Below, in pieces: positions 24,432-32,875 of a stretch of DNA of 64,000 nt. The DNA is taken from assembly GCA_037138475.1 (NCBI GenBank), contig JBAXII010000004.1:16233-80232 (forward strand), written 5' to 3'. This DNA is from JAGOLU01 sp037138475. GTDB lineage: Bacteria; Patescibacteriota; Microgenomatia; UBA1406; GWC2-37-13. Position 1 is the stretch's first letter. The number at the start of each line of letters is the position of its first letter. Under the pieces are notes generated by a model. The model was not told the origin of the DNA. It made no database searches and saw only the letters and a program-made list of their open reading frames with translations. The translations under genes and the position numbers were made by a program.

Positions 24432-26060
24432 CTATTGCACTGGCAACAGCTCGTGAATATCGTCCTTTTTCAGAATGCCTACCTTTGATAATAGTCGAGT
24501 TATCAAAAATAATCCACTCGCATCGAGCAACCAGCACGCGAGAAGGTACACCGTAGTCATAATGGTGCCTGTTGAGAGCATAAGCAATACGAGGTTTATC
24601 GTACGAGTCGTGTCGAATATGAGCCCATCAAGGATGCGTTGACTCGGATACATCACCACGAGTGCCATGAGCACCGCAACAGATATTTTCGCAAACTCTT
24701 TGAGGAAGCTCATCAGGAGAAGTCCCCCCAGCTGAATATGAAGCAAAAATATAAGCGTCAGAGTCTGCAGGATGATAGTAAAGCTAAAGGTGAGTCCGAG
24801 TGACCATACCGGCAGTTCCATATATCCTACTGCGATATAACTCAATATAGCATTGAACGCTATGGAGCAAATCGAAACGATAAAGGGCGTCCTGCTATTT
24901 TGCGCTGCATAAAAGCATCTCGTGAGAAAATAGTAGCAACTATGAAAAGGGATAGAGAGTGCAAAGAATGACATAGTTTCAGCTGTCAGTACCGTACCTG
25001 TCCAGTCAAACCGTTGGCCTCCATAGATCAACCGCACGAGTGGAGTGCGACTCACCACAAAGAACAACATGACTGGCATCATCACAAAGAACATATTGCT
25101 CAGTGAGTCCGTAATGACCTTTTTTAGTTCACTGATTCTGTCGGACTGGTACATCTCAGCGAGATAGGGGAGCGAAGCCTGTCCAAAAGCCATGCCGATA
25201 ATGGATACGGGTAGTAACTGCAAGTGTTGTGCAAAGTAAAAGATGGTATAGGCACCAGTCGAGATCAACGTGCTGAGTGTCTGATCGATCGTCGCCTCGA
25301 TTTGTGCTGCCAGAACAGTCAGAATACGCGGAGTGATAGTTTTGAAAAACGAATATACCTCTTTTGCGAAGGTGAACGTGGGGTACAGTTGAAAATCGAG
25401 AGTAAAGAGTGCAGGGAGCTGGGAGGCGAAAAAGAGTGCTGAGCCTACCACTACTCCGATGATGACGGCGTCAAGGTGAAATTGGGGTGCCAGAATGATC
25501 GTGGATCCCACAATCCCGATGTTATAAATAACCGGTGCAAATGCGGGGAGTAAAAATCGTTTATACGCTTGTGAAAGTCCAGTCAATATGTTTCCCAAGA
25601 CTAAAAAGGGAAGCTGTGCGACGAGCAGTATGCGAGATAGGCGGGTGACCTCAAGCAGCTCCGCGTCATTAAAACCTATGACTGTCAACTTTACCACTTG
25701 TGGCATGGTGATATACAGAATCAGCACGAGGAACACGAGCATAAAACAGATTACAGAGATTAAGCTAGATATGACGCGAGATTGCTTTTTCTTGTCCGAT
25801 CCAAATGATTGGAAAAAAGGTATAAATGTAGTCGAAAGTGCACCTGATATAAGCAGTTCAAATACAAAGTCAGGGATACGAAATGCAGCGAGATAGAGTG
25901 CCAATTCCTCTTTTGAGAAGTAGTTGTTCATGACGCGGAATCTCATGAGGCCAAATATACGCGCGAGGAGTAACATGCTTGAGATTACCAGCGCTGAGGA
26001 TAGGATACCTGTCTGTTGGGCGAATACGAAATCTTTGGTTCGCGTGAGAAGTCTTTTCAT
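24432..26060 (-). CDS. murJ: Lipid II flippase MurJ
   Basis: 542 residues with about 14 hydrophobic segments. The N-terminal region GILSSALVISSMLLLARIFGLMR and AFRIPDFVFELLISGALSTTFIPFF are characteristic of the MurJ/MviN branch of the MOP superfamily. It moves undecaprenyl-linked lipid II across the membrane for PBPs and FtsW. First gene of a minus-strand pair with mltG, diverging from mraZ across 170 bp. Confidence 0.94.
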   Translation of the reverse strand: MKRLLTRTKDFVFAQQTGILSSALVISSMLLLARIFGLMRFRVMNNYFSKEELALYLAAFRIPDFVFELLISGALSTTFIPFFQSFGSDKKKQSRVISSLISVICFMLVFLVLILYITMPQVVKLTVIGFNDAELLEVTRLSRILLVAQLPFLVLGNILTGLSQAYKRFLLPAFAPVIYNIGIVGSTIILAPQFHLDAVIIGVVVGSALFFASQLPALFTLDFQLYPTFTFAKEVYSFFKTITPRILTVLAAQIEATIDQTLSTLISTGAYTIFYFAQHLQLLPVSIIGMAFGQASLPYLAEMYQSDRISELKKVITDSLSNMFFVMMPVMLFFVVSRTPLVRLIYGGQRFDWTGTVLTAETMSFFALSIPFHSCYYFLTRCFYAAQNSRTPFIVSICSIAFNAILSYIAVGYMELPVWSLGLTFSFTIILQTLTLIFLLHIQLGGLLLMSFLKEFAKISVAVLMALVVMYPSQRILDGLIFDTTRTINLVLLMLSTGTIMTTVYLLACWLLDASGLFLITRLLSKVGILKKDDIHELLPVQ

Positions 26061-26193
26061 CTCTTTCTATTGTATATCGTATCAATCGAATAAGAAATAG
26101 ATACTGATTCACCTTTCTTAACCCAACTTTCAATGATAGTAATCTGATTTGGGTTGTCACAGAAGCTCAGTCTTGCCGATATGCATTTACCTA

Positions 26194-26230
26194 TTGACAG
26201 ATGGTGACAAATGGTGAAGAATGGATACAT
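26194..26230 (+). promoter_or_regulatory. Putative mraZ promoter and MraZ operator repeats
   Basis: TTGACA (26194-26199) is followed by ATGGTGACAA, ATGGTGAAGA and ATGGATACAT starting at 26201, 26211 and 26221, three direct repeats with an exact 10-bp period that end at the mraZ ATG (26231). MraZ is known to bind its own promoter through short direct repeats at 10-bp spacing, so this is a good autoregulatory operator candidate. A weak -10 (AAGAAT, 26217-26222) lies 17 nt after TTGACA, implying an almost leaderless mRNA. Confidence 0.6.
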
Positions 26231-26623
26231 ATGTTGTTTCTTGGTGAATATCAATTGAACTTCTCAGGACCAGGACGAGTAGTCCTCCCAAAGAAAGTTC
26301 GAGAGTTACTCAAAGGCACATCATTTGTACTCACCAGAGGATTTGATCGCTGTCTATCAGGATATGACAGTGTGGAGTATGAGGTAAAGGCAAAGGAATT
26401 GTTCGCCGTTTCGATCCTAGATAGCGCAAAGCTGAGCGAAAGACGAAATCTCTTTGCATCAACGGTTTATGTAGAGATAGATGAGCAAGGTAGATTTGTG
26501 ATACCAAAGCAGCTCTGTGAGTATGCGAGCCTAGACAAAAAGGTGGTAGTAGTAGGAGTCGGAGATCATTTTGAGCTGTGGGACGATACAAAGTGGATAA
26601 ATTACAAAAAAACTATTACCTAA
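26231..26623 (+). CDS. mraZ: Transcriptional regulator MraZ
   Basis: A SpoVT/AbrB-like double-barrel DNA-binding protein heading the dcw cluster. Two repeats are seen: LGEYQLNFSGPGRVVLPKKVRELL near the start and TVYVEIDEQGRFVIPKQLCEYASL in the second half. The start at 26231 (MLFLGEYQL) matches the family; the in-frame ATG at 26201 lies inside the 10-bp repeats and would add residues homologues lack. It probably represses its own promoter. Confidence 0.92.
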   Translation: MLFLGEYQLNFSGPGRVVLPKKVRELLKGTSFVLTRGFDRCLSGYDSVEYEVKAKELFAVSILDSAKLSERRNLFASTVYVEIDEQGRFVIPKQLCEYASLDKKVVVVGVGDHFELWDDTKWINYKKTIT

Positions 26624-26625
26624 CT

Positions 26626-26706
26626 ATGTCCAAGAAACAGATGAGCACACACAAGGGACTATGGAGACAGGTAGTAGATTTTTTCGAATACGTTCTGAGT
26701 TTTTAA
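26626..26706 (+). CDS. 26-codon ORF between mraZ and rsmH
   Basis: Starts with ATG 2 nt after the mraZ stop and ends with TAA 3 nt before the rsmH start, filling the gap. The peptide begins MSKKQMSTHKGLW and ends in an amphipathic FFEYVLSF. There is no homologue I recognise. The tight fit in the operon is the only support; it could also be a translational-coupling leader for rsmH. Confidence 0.4.
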   Translation: MSKKQMSTHKGLWRQVVDFFEYVLSF

Positions 26707-26709
26707 GAT

Positions 26710-27573
26710 ATGCATACGCCAGTACTGATAACACAAGTTCTCACGCACCTTGACATACAACCAGGAATGAAACTCGTTGACTGCACCTTCGGAGAAGGCG
26801 GTCATACGGAGGCCATGCTTGACGCAGGAGCCACTGTACTCGCTCTCGATGCAGATCAGGCACAGATTGATAGATATTCGCAACAGATGAGTCAAAAGGT
26901 ACACGCAATGATGGCAAATAGTCAGTTGATACTGGTACGCGGAAACTACGCGGACATCTCGACCATCATACCAGATCACCATTTTTCACCAGTTGATGCG
27001 GTGCTCTTTGATCTCGGGCTTTCTATGAATCAGATACATCAAGGCGAAGGTTATTCATTCCAATTCCCACATCAGCCGCTGGATCTAGTAATAGATTCGT
27101 TGGCAAAACAAAAGGGGACGACGAGGGCGGCTGATGTGGTAGGTGGATATACAGAGGAAGAACTTGAAACGATGTTTTCGCGCTATGCAGAGCTTACCTA
27201 CGCGCCAAAATTGGCACGAGGAATAGTCGCATATCGCAAGACACATCAGGTTCAGACAGTAAGTGACTTTATAAGTGCGATTGAGAGTGTTGCGGCAAAA
27301 TCAGATTATGCAGCGATATTTCAGGCATTGCGCGTAGAGGTAAATGATGAGTACACAAAGATCATTGCAGGACTTGAAGGCAGCTTAAAAATATTGAAAA
27401 AGGATGGGAAGATCGCCATCATCTCATTTCACTCAGGCGAGGATAGACTGATCAAAAATTGGGCACGAGGTAAAGGGATCAAAGAAGTGGCAAAAGTGAT
27501 AGGAAAAAACGTTTCATCAAAATCATTCGAAAGATCGGCGATATTACGAGTTTATACCCATTATTCAAACTAA
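26710..27573 (+). CDS. rsmH: 16S rRNA (cytosine1402-N4)-methyltransferase RsmH
   Basis: 287 residues, slightly shorter than E. coli MraW. Starts MHTPVLITQVLTHL. The AdoMet-binding segment is DCTFGEGGHTEAMLDAG (about 25-41). VLFDLGLSMNQI (about 97-108), the EEELETMFSRYAE region and IISFHSGEDRLIKNW near the C-terminus are diagnostic. It methylates N4 of C1402 in the ribosomal P site. Third position in dcw, 1 nt before the ftsL-like gene. Confidence 0.95.
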   Translation: MHTPVLITQVLTHLDIQPGMKLVDCTFGEGGHTEAMLDAGATVLALDADQAQIDRYSQQMSQKVHAMMANSQLILVRGNYADISTIIPDHHFSPVDAVLFDLGLSMNQIHQGEGYSFQFPHQPLDLVIDSLAKQKGTTRAADVVGGYTEEELETMFSRYAELTYAPKLARGIVAYRKTHQVQTVSDFISAIESVAAKSDYAAIFQALRVEVNDEYTKIIAGLEGSLKILKKDGKIAIISFHSGEDRLIKNWARGKGIKEVAKVIGKNVSSKSFERSAILRVYTHYSN

Positions 27574-27574
27574 T

Positions 27575-27856
27575 ATGAAATACATATCACCCAAAAGAAT
27601 CATGCTAGGGATTTGCACCTTCGTTTTGCTTGGTATGAATATGTATGTGCATATCGGGGCCATGCAGATGTCTGAAAAAGCTATGTACTACGAACGTCAA
27701 ATCGCAACGCTCAAACAAAACTCACTCAAACTCGAAGATGAGCTCACTCATCAATCATCACTCAATGAGCTTTCGACAATCGTTGGCGCAAATGGGTATA
27801 CTACTCCCGTGATTGCGGCTCGATGGATACACAGCGTCGAGGTAGCAGCGCGCTAA
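27575..27856 (+). CDS. ftsL: FtsL-like division protein
   Basis: 93 residues: short basic N-terminus, one membrane helix (RIMLGICTFVLLGMNMYVHIG), then a coiled-coil (YYERQIATLKQNSLKLEDEL). Sequence identity to FtsL is always low; size, topology and location between rsmH and ftsI make the call. It would sit in the FtsQLB complex with FtsQ and an FtsB/DivIC partner not found in the window. Confidence 0.75.
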   Translation: MKYISPKRIMLGICTFVLLGMNMYVHIGAMQMSEKAMYYERQIATLKQNSLKLEDELTHQSSLNELSTIVGANGYTTPVIAARWIHSVEVAAR

Positions 27857-27869
27857 ACTCACCACCTCT

Positions 27870-29540
27870 ATGAACAAGGTCAAAATCGTATTTATTGGTA
27901 ACATGTTGGGGTACGTGTTGGTCCTCCTGTCCTTGCTTCGGATACAGTTTTTTAGTACCAATCAAGCAGCTGATAACGCAGACTACTTACAAAAACGTTC
28001 AATCCCTGCCAAACGGGGTGTCATCTATGATTCACATGGTGAGCTGCTTGCGGGTAGTTTGGTGAGCTACAGTATCCATGTTGATCCACAGCTATTTCAC
28101 CCCTCGACGGATCAACTTTCCCAAATCGCAAAGGTGCTCTCCGTCCCCGAGGCAAGCATCTCCGCTCGGTTGGAAAAAGGTTCGACTCGCTGGGCACACA
28201 TCGCCGATGATGTATCCTCTCCAAAACTACTTGCGCTTCGAACGCTTCCCCTGCAGGGTATCTATTGGGAGCAACATCTGAAGCGAGAGTATCCAGAGGC
28301 ATCACTTGCCGCATCCCTCATCGGATTTGTGGGGAAAAAGGCAGACGGCAGTCCGGTCGGGTACTATGGACTCGAAGGATACTACGAAGACGAGCTTCGT
28401 GGGCTCCCCGGGGTATATATAGGTGAGAGAGATGTAGCAACTCGCCCGATGCTATTGGGCACGCAGGAACAGCTTGACAGTCAGGATGGACGAGACGTAT
28501 ATCTCGCCGTGGATAAATCAGTCCAACAGATAGTCAAACGAAAGGCAGTTGAGGGTATGAACCGCTTTTTACCAAAACAAGTGTGCATCATCGTGGCAAA
28601 CCCCCAAACCATGGCGATTCTGGGACTTTCCTGTCTGCCAGATTATGACCCGCGTGAATTTTCAAAGTATCCCGAGCAAACATTCCGCACTTCAGCCATA
28701 TCTGATGTGTATGAGCCAGGATCTACCTTTAAACCTTTGATAGTGAGTGCTGCTCTTGATGCGCTGGTTATAAAGCCAAATGAAGTCCTTCCAGAGCCAA
28801 CTACGTTATCCATCGGCGACTACACGATAGCAAACTGGGATGGCAAGTCTCGGGGATCCATATCTATTAGCGATGTGCTCGCAAAATCATCCAACATAGG
28901 CATGGTACAAATTGGTCAGAAACTCCAACCCGAAGGCGTGTATACAGCAGTATTAAAGTACGGACTCGGGAGTGAGACAGGCATCGATCTCCAGGGTGAG
29001 GTATCCAGCGGCATCAAGCCACGGCAATATTGGTATCCGATCGACTACTCGACTGCAACCTTTGGACAGGGCCTCGCAGTAACCCCACTCCAGCTTATCA
29101 CTGCCTTCTCGAGTGTGATCAATGGAGGAGAGCTTTTGAAGCCATATGTGGTAGAGCGCATCTCAGATGGAACTCATACGAACTATCAACAAAAGAGGAC
29201 AGTGGTGAGACGTGTCATCAGCGAGAGCACCAGCAAGATCATGCGCCGCATGCTCGAATACACGATCGACCATGCTGAATACAAATGGCAAAAACCTACC
29301 GGGTATCGATTTGGTGGCAAAACAGGCACTGCTCAGATTGCAGTAGCTGGAAAGTATGACACATCAAAGACAATCGCATCCTTTATAGGGTTCACTCCCG
29401 TTGACAACCCAAAGTTTATAGCCTTGGTAGTAGTCAAGGAGCCGTCTTCATCTTCCTGGGGATCTGAGACTGCAGCCCCCCTCTTTTTCGAACTTGCAAA
29501 AGAATTGGTTGCGTATCTTGGGATACCTCCTGAGTATTAA
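27870..29540 (+). CDS. ftsI: Division transpeptidase FtsI (class B PBP)
   Basis: 556 residues with an N-terminal membrane helix, a pedestal domain (RSIPAKRGVIYDSHGELLA) and a transpeptidase domain. The Ser nucleophile is S285 in EPGSTFKPL, with SSN (about 338-340, AKSSNIGM) and KTGTAQIA (about 478) completing the three motifs. It cross-links septal peptidoglycan with FtsW. It starts 13 nt after the ftsL-like gene and is the last gene before a repeat-containing gap. Confidence 0.95.
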   Translation: MNKVKIVFIGNMLGYVLVLLSLLRIQFFSTNQAADNADYLQKRSIPAKRGVIYDSHGELLAGSLVSYSIHVDPQLFHPSTDQLSQIAKVLSVPEASISARLEKGSTRWAHIADDVSSPKLLALRTLPLQGIYWEQHLKREYPEASLAASLIGFVGKKADGSPVGYYGLEGYYEDELRGLPGVYIGERDVATRPMLLGTQEQLDSQDGRDVYLAVDKSVQQIVKRKAVEGMNRFLPKQVCIIVANPQTMAILGLSCLPDYDPREFSKYPEQTFRTSAISDVYEPGSTFKPLIVSAALDALVIKPNEVLPEPTTLSIGDYTIANWDGKSRGSISISDVLAKSSNIGMVQIGQKLQPEGVYTAVLKYGLGSETGIDLQGEVSSGIKPRQYWYPIDYSTATFGQGLAVTPLQLITAFSSVINGGELLKPYVVERISDGTHTNYQQKRTVVRRVISESTSKIMRRMLEYTIDHAEYKWQKPTGYRFGGKTGTAQIAVAGKYDTSKTIASFIGFTPVDNPKFIALVVVKEPSSSSWGSETAAPLFFELAKELVAYLGIPPEY

Positions 29541-29562
29541 AAGCGCACCATGTATAGTCAGT

Positions 29563-29689
29563 GTCATTGCGAGGAGCTAGACTTGAACATTCACTAGGGA
29601 GCGACGTCGCAATCTCTCGATGCATTGGATTGCCACCCCACCACAGCGAGGCAGGCTGTCGTCGCCTAATGGCTCCTGCTCGCAATGAC
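29563..29689. repeat. Dispersed repeat, GTCATTGCGAG type
   Basis: Begins GTCATTGCGAGGAGC, includes GACGTCGCAATCTC and GGATTGCCACC, and ends CTCGCAATGAC, an imperfect palindrome. Relatives are at 31139-31237, 40188-40279, about 56880-56910 and, in part, 57961-57990 and 1990-2020. It lies between ftsI and murE with no gene. Confidence 0.7.
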
Positions 29690-29756
29690 ATATGCGGTAT
29701 GCGTAAGGTGAGTTAAATACAAGAAAATTATTCATTCTTAATTCTTAATTATTCAT

Positions 29757-29762
29757 TATAAT
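29757..29762 (+). promoter_or_regulatory. -10 box of murE, leaderless layout
   Basis: TATAAT ends 6 nt before the ATG at 29769. It lies in an AT-rich run of TTAATT/ATTCAT repeats. Confidence 0.5.
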
Positions 29763-29768
29763 TAGTCC

Positions 29769-30998
29769 ATGTGGAGACAATTAAAGAATGTATACCATTG
29801 GGTAGTCGCCTGGTCAGCGCATGTGCTGTATGGCCTCCCTGGAAGCAAATTAAAGCTGATCGGAGTCACAGGAACTGATGGAAAGACTACTACCTCCTCG
29901 CTCATCTATCATGTACTCAAATCCTCAGGCAAGAAGGTCTCGATGATCACCACGATATCCGCCGTGATTGGAGGCAAGGCGCAAGATACAGGCTTCCATG
30001 TCACCACACCTGATCCTCACCAGATACCAAAATATCTCGCACAAGCGGTAGCACATGGAGACGAATACATGGTATTTGAGATTACTTCTCATGCACTCGA
30101 TCAGCATCGAGCCGCCCCTCTCCGATTTGATGTATCTGGCATCACGAATATCACTCATGAGCATCTTGACTATCACGGGACTATGGACAGATATATCCGC
30201 GCAAAAGCAAAACTCATATCTCTTTCAAAGGTAACATTTATCAATGCAGATCAACTCGAAATAAAAAATAAACTGATCAATTATAGAGATATGTACTGTC
30301 CCAATAGTATAGTGCGCACATATAGTTTGACAGAAAAATCTGATCGAAAGCTTGATATCTCTAAGCGATTTGATACCTCCCTCGAGGCATACAATAAGTA
30401 CAACTTTTTGCTTGCGTACAGTATTTGTGCACAGCTAGGTATCACTGATGCTCAGTTTGCACATGCACTCAAGTCGTTTCGATTTCCTGCGGGCCGTATG
30501 GAAACTATCTTCAGTGGTGAATACCAAGTGATTGTAGATTTTGCCCATACTCCTCACGCCATTTCGGAAGCTTTGTCTGCGATTCGTACGAAGCGTCCAA
30601 CTAGCCGACTAATACATGTATTTGGCTCTGCAGGCAAACGTGATGTGTCCAAGCGTCCCCTGATGGGTGATGCTTCTGCAGGGTATGCCGATGTAGTCAT
30701 ACTCACTGAGGAAGATCATCGTGATGAAGATCCTCGTGCCATTGCGAATATGATAGCTACTGGATTGAATCGTCATGGGTTTACTGAGGTGGCTCCGGAG
30801 CACATGATACAGTTTCCATTGAAGAAAACCTTTACCTTTGTCCCGAACAGGGAGGATGCCGTGCGACTCGCGGTGGCGATCGCGCGTGCGGGCGATGTGC
30901 TCGTCGCCACCGGCAAAGCTCATGAGTCCACCCTTTGTCGAGGCACCACAGAGTATCCCTATAGTGAGAAGGAAAGCTTCCTAAAGCTCCTAAGATGA
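29769..30998 (+). CDS. murE: MurE-type UDP-MurNAc-tripeptide ligase lacking domain 1
   Basis: Mur ligase adding the third residue of the stem peptide. ATP loop GVTGTDGKTTTS (about 32-43), ITSHALDQHR, the metal/lysine region GITNITHEHLDYHGTMDRY, and the C-terminal FGSAGKRDVSKRPLMG with TGKAHES are clear. The P-loop is at residue 34, against about 110 in E. coli MurE, so the N-terminal uridine-binding domain is missing. The third-residue selectivity motif (DNPR in diaminopimelate enzymes) aligns with EDHR in TEEDHRDEDP, keeping Arg only. 409 residues. It ends the first dcw half; the defence island follows. Confidence 0.88.
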   Translation: MWRQLKNVYHWVVAWSAHVLYGLPGSKLKLIGVTGTDGKTTTSSLIYHVLKSSGKKVSMITTISAVIGGKAQDTGFHVTTPDPHQIPKYLAQAVAHGDEYMVFEITSHALDQHRAAPLRFDVSGITNITHEHLDYHGTMDRYIRAKAKLISLSKVTFINADQLEIKNKLINYRDMYCPNSIVRTYSLTEKSDRKLDISKRFDTSLEAYNKYNFLLAYSICAQLGITDAQFAHALKSFRFPAGRMETIFSGEYQVIVDFAHTPHAISEALSAIRTKRPTSRLIHVFGSAGKRDVSKRPLMGDASAGYADVVILTEEDHRDEDPRAIANMIATGLNRHGFTEVAPEHMIQFPLKKTFTFVPNREDAVRLAVAIARAGDVLVATGKAHESTLCRGTTEYPYSEKESFLKLLR

Positions 30999-31138
30999 GC
31001 TCTCCCGCCCATCAACCTCCATATTATTCCCCCCCTGAATTGGGTCACTGAATTTTGATTTCGTGTATTGCTTGACTTTGTCCACTACTTTCCCAATACA
31101 GATATGTGCATGCTTAGTCACTCACGTTACGCACGCAT

Positions 31139-31237
31139 GTCATTGCGAGGCTCTCTCGCCTTGGCGAGAGACCGTGGCAATCCCATACATGTGTGAGATT
31201 GCGACGTCTCCGCCAGCTGGCGGATCCTCGCAATGAC
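31139..31237. repeat. Dispersed repeat, GTCATTGCGAG type
   Basis: GTCATTGCGAGGCTC to GCGGATCCTCGCAATGAC with internal hairpins CTCTCGCC/GGCGAGAG and CCGCCAGCTGGCGG. The right half is nearly identical to that at 40188-40279. Confidence 0.75.
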
Positions 31238-31429
31238 ACGAGTCAGCACCTCTGACGACTGATGACTATCGACTCTCGACTTACTTCCAAATGGAGAAAT
31301 TGATGGTGGAGGGAAACAGAGAGTGCAAAGTCATAAAGTCCATAAAGTTTATAAAGCTATAAAGTTTGTAATGTTATCAGGCTCGGGAGCCACGAGCAGT
31401 AACGCATTCACGCGTACTTGATTGTTATC

Positions 31430-31491
31430 ATTTACGCTATTTGTCAATTAAAACGTAAATTGTGTATTAAAACAGCTAATATTTACGTTTT
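31430..31491. other. Three alternating ATTTACG/CGTAAAT sites
   Basis: ATTTACG (31430-31436), AAAACGTAAAT (31450-31460) and ATTTACGTTTT (31481-31491). The last two form an 11-bp perfect stem with a 20-nt loop ending in a T-run, so a terminator for minus- or plus-strand transcripts near the restriction-modification operon is one reading; an operator array is another. Confidence 0.4.
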
Positions 31492-31777
31492 TTACCATCA
31501 GTTACAGGCTTGATCGCATCGATACGAGTTTATACTGCAGGATCTAGTATGGAGACTGTATGCAGAAGTGCGAATTAATACACAATAATATGAAGATAGG
31601 TGCTAATTTGAGAAAGAAAAGTATAATCTTCCTTGGTTATGGAATGATATAGGAAATATGCAGCGAGAAAAATGCATTAGACTAATTCAAGCAGGGCTGG
31701 AATGAGATGTAATTCATGAAACAACCTGAATGGAATCATTTCAGTAGAATGGAATGGGTATTGCTGTTAATAATTTA

Positions 31778-32875
31778 TTAGGTAATAAAACGAACTTGTA
31801 GATTTAGCTTTATATATGTTTTGCGATTTTCCAGATAGATTTTTGCAAAGCCATGCCGAGATGTGCTTGCCGTTTCCAAACGAGTGTTTTTAAATAAATA
31901 ATCTCTAAAGGCATCTTGGTTATATATGTGGTAACAAACTATCTCACCGTCTTCCCTTACCACAATATATCCACCGTGAACTTCAAGCAAGCCATCCCAT
32001 CGAGTTGCAGGGGTCATGCCCAACGCTGTATTCATTAAGAAATGCTTCAATTTAAACTCATAAAAACCACCATGTGGGATGTGATTGGGTATGAGAGTGA
32101 AACTGCTGTTTTCCAACTCAGTGTTTATACTTGGCAAAGTACTGGCTGTGCCACTGTAATAAATTATTAACATTTGCGCAATTAATGAAGGTAGAAGGAA
32201 ATCGATTTTCATAAGATTTTCTTCAAAAATTGCGCTCTCTACCTTCACAAATTTCAACGATGCACCTGAATCATAAATCTTTGACAATCTATCCCTAACT
32301 TTTGAATGAGTCTCTATCAAATTAACTTCCTCTGGGTTAATGCTTAAGTTCTCGATTTCATAGATAAAATTAGTTGCATCACCTGCATTTAATAGTGTTG
32401 ATGCTCCACCTACGCGTGACTTAATGCTAAAACCAACCTCTGGATTATATCCAGTATTTATGTCATGTATTTTAAGTACAATGTCAGACTTCTTGTTTGA
32501 GTAACCTTTAATCTCTGGGTGACCCAACTCCTCAAGAAGTTCTTCTGCAAGTGGTATCTCAAAAGTTGACACATTTGCAGCCTTAATGCAATTAAATATT
32601 CTCGTTAGGCGATCTCTTATCGAAGCTCGCTTTATTGATACAAATGTAGCAGAATTGACAGATATAACTTTTATATCTTCGCTATCGTCTAGCTCAAATG
32701 CCGATTCCTTAACAGTGCCCTTAGCAGTATATATTTTTAAAATAGGGAAAAAAATGTCCTCCAACTTTTTTAGGTTTTCGTCTCCAGCATATAATTTTTG
32801 ATCGGCAAGAAGCTTGAGCAAAGTATAAAGTTCGCTCCATTCACCTTTATTAACCTTTATCGGCGTAGTGCTCAT
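31778..32875 (-). CDS. HpaII-family type II restriction endonuclease
   Basis: 365 residues, close to R.HpaII in size. The N-terminal GEWSELYTLLKLLADQKLY and the segment NPEVGFSIKSRVGGASTLLN with TNFIYEI match the RE_HpaII family as I recall it. The PD-(D/E)xK-like core would be KSDIVLKI followed by GFSIKS. The expected target is CCGG. It overlaps the methyltransferase stop by 4 bp (ATGA), so it is translated after it. Base composition is AT-richer than the flanking mur genes, consistent with transfer. Confidence 0.82.
   Translation of the reverse strand: MSTTPIKVNKGEWSELYTLLKLLADQKLYAGDENLKKLEDIFFPILKIYTAKGTVKESAFELDDSEDIKVISVNSATFVSIKRASIRDRLTRIFNCIKAANVSTFEIPLAEELLEELGHPEIKGYSNKKSDIVLKIHDINTGYNPEVGFSIKSRVGGASTLLNAGDATNFIYEIENLSINPEEVNLIETHSKVRDRLSKIYDSGASLKFVKVESAIFEENLMKIDFLLPSLIAQMLIIYYSGTASTLPSINTELENSSFTLIPNHIPHGGFYEFKLKHFLMNTALGMTPATRWDGLLEVHGGYIVVREDGEIVCYHIYNQDAFRDYLFKNTRLETASTSRHGFAKIYLENRKTYIKLNLQVRFIT

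Larger units (their letters stand above)
30999..31777. other. 780-bp gene-free gap at left edge of defence island
   Basis: No supported gene. It contains a GTCATTGCGAG repeat (31139-31237), GACTGATGACTATCGACTC-type simple repeat (about 31258-31278), an AAAGTCCATAAAGTTTATAA repeat (about 31325-31370, also inside ileS and near 48340), and three ATTTACG/CGTAAAT sites. From about 31400 the DNA becomes visibly AT-rich and stays so through the restriction-modification genes, suggesting the edge of acquired DNA. Confidence 0.6.

Noticed and set aside
24409..24537. 43-codon N-terminal extension of mltG
   Set aside because: It overlaps murJ, and the internal Met is followed by a proper membrane anchor.
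31500..31777. Possible gene remnant downstream of the restriction gene
   Set aside because: AT-rich with many stops in all frames; no motif that identifies a former gene.
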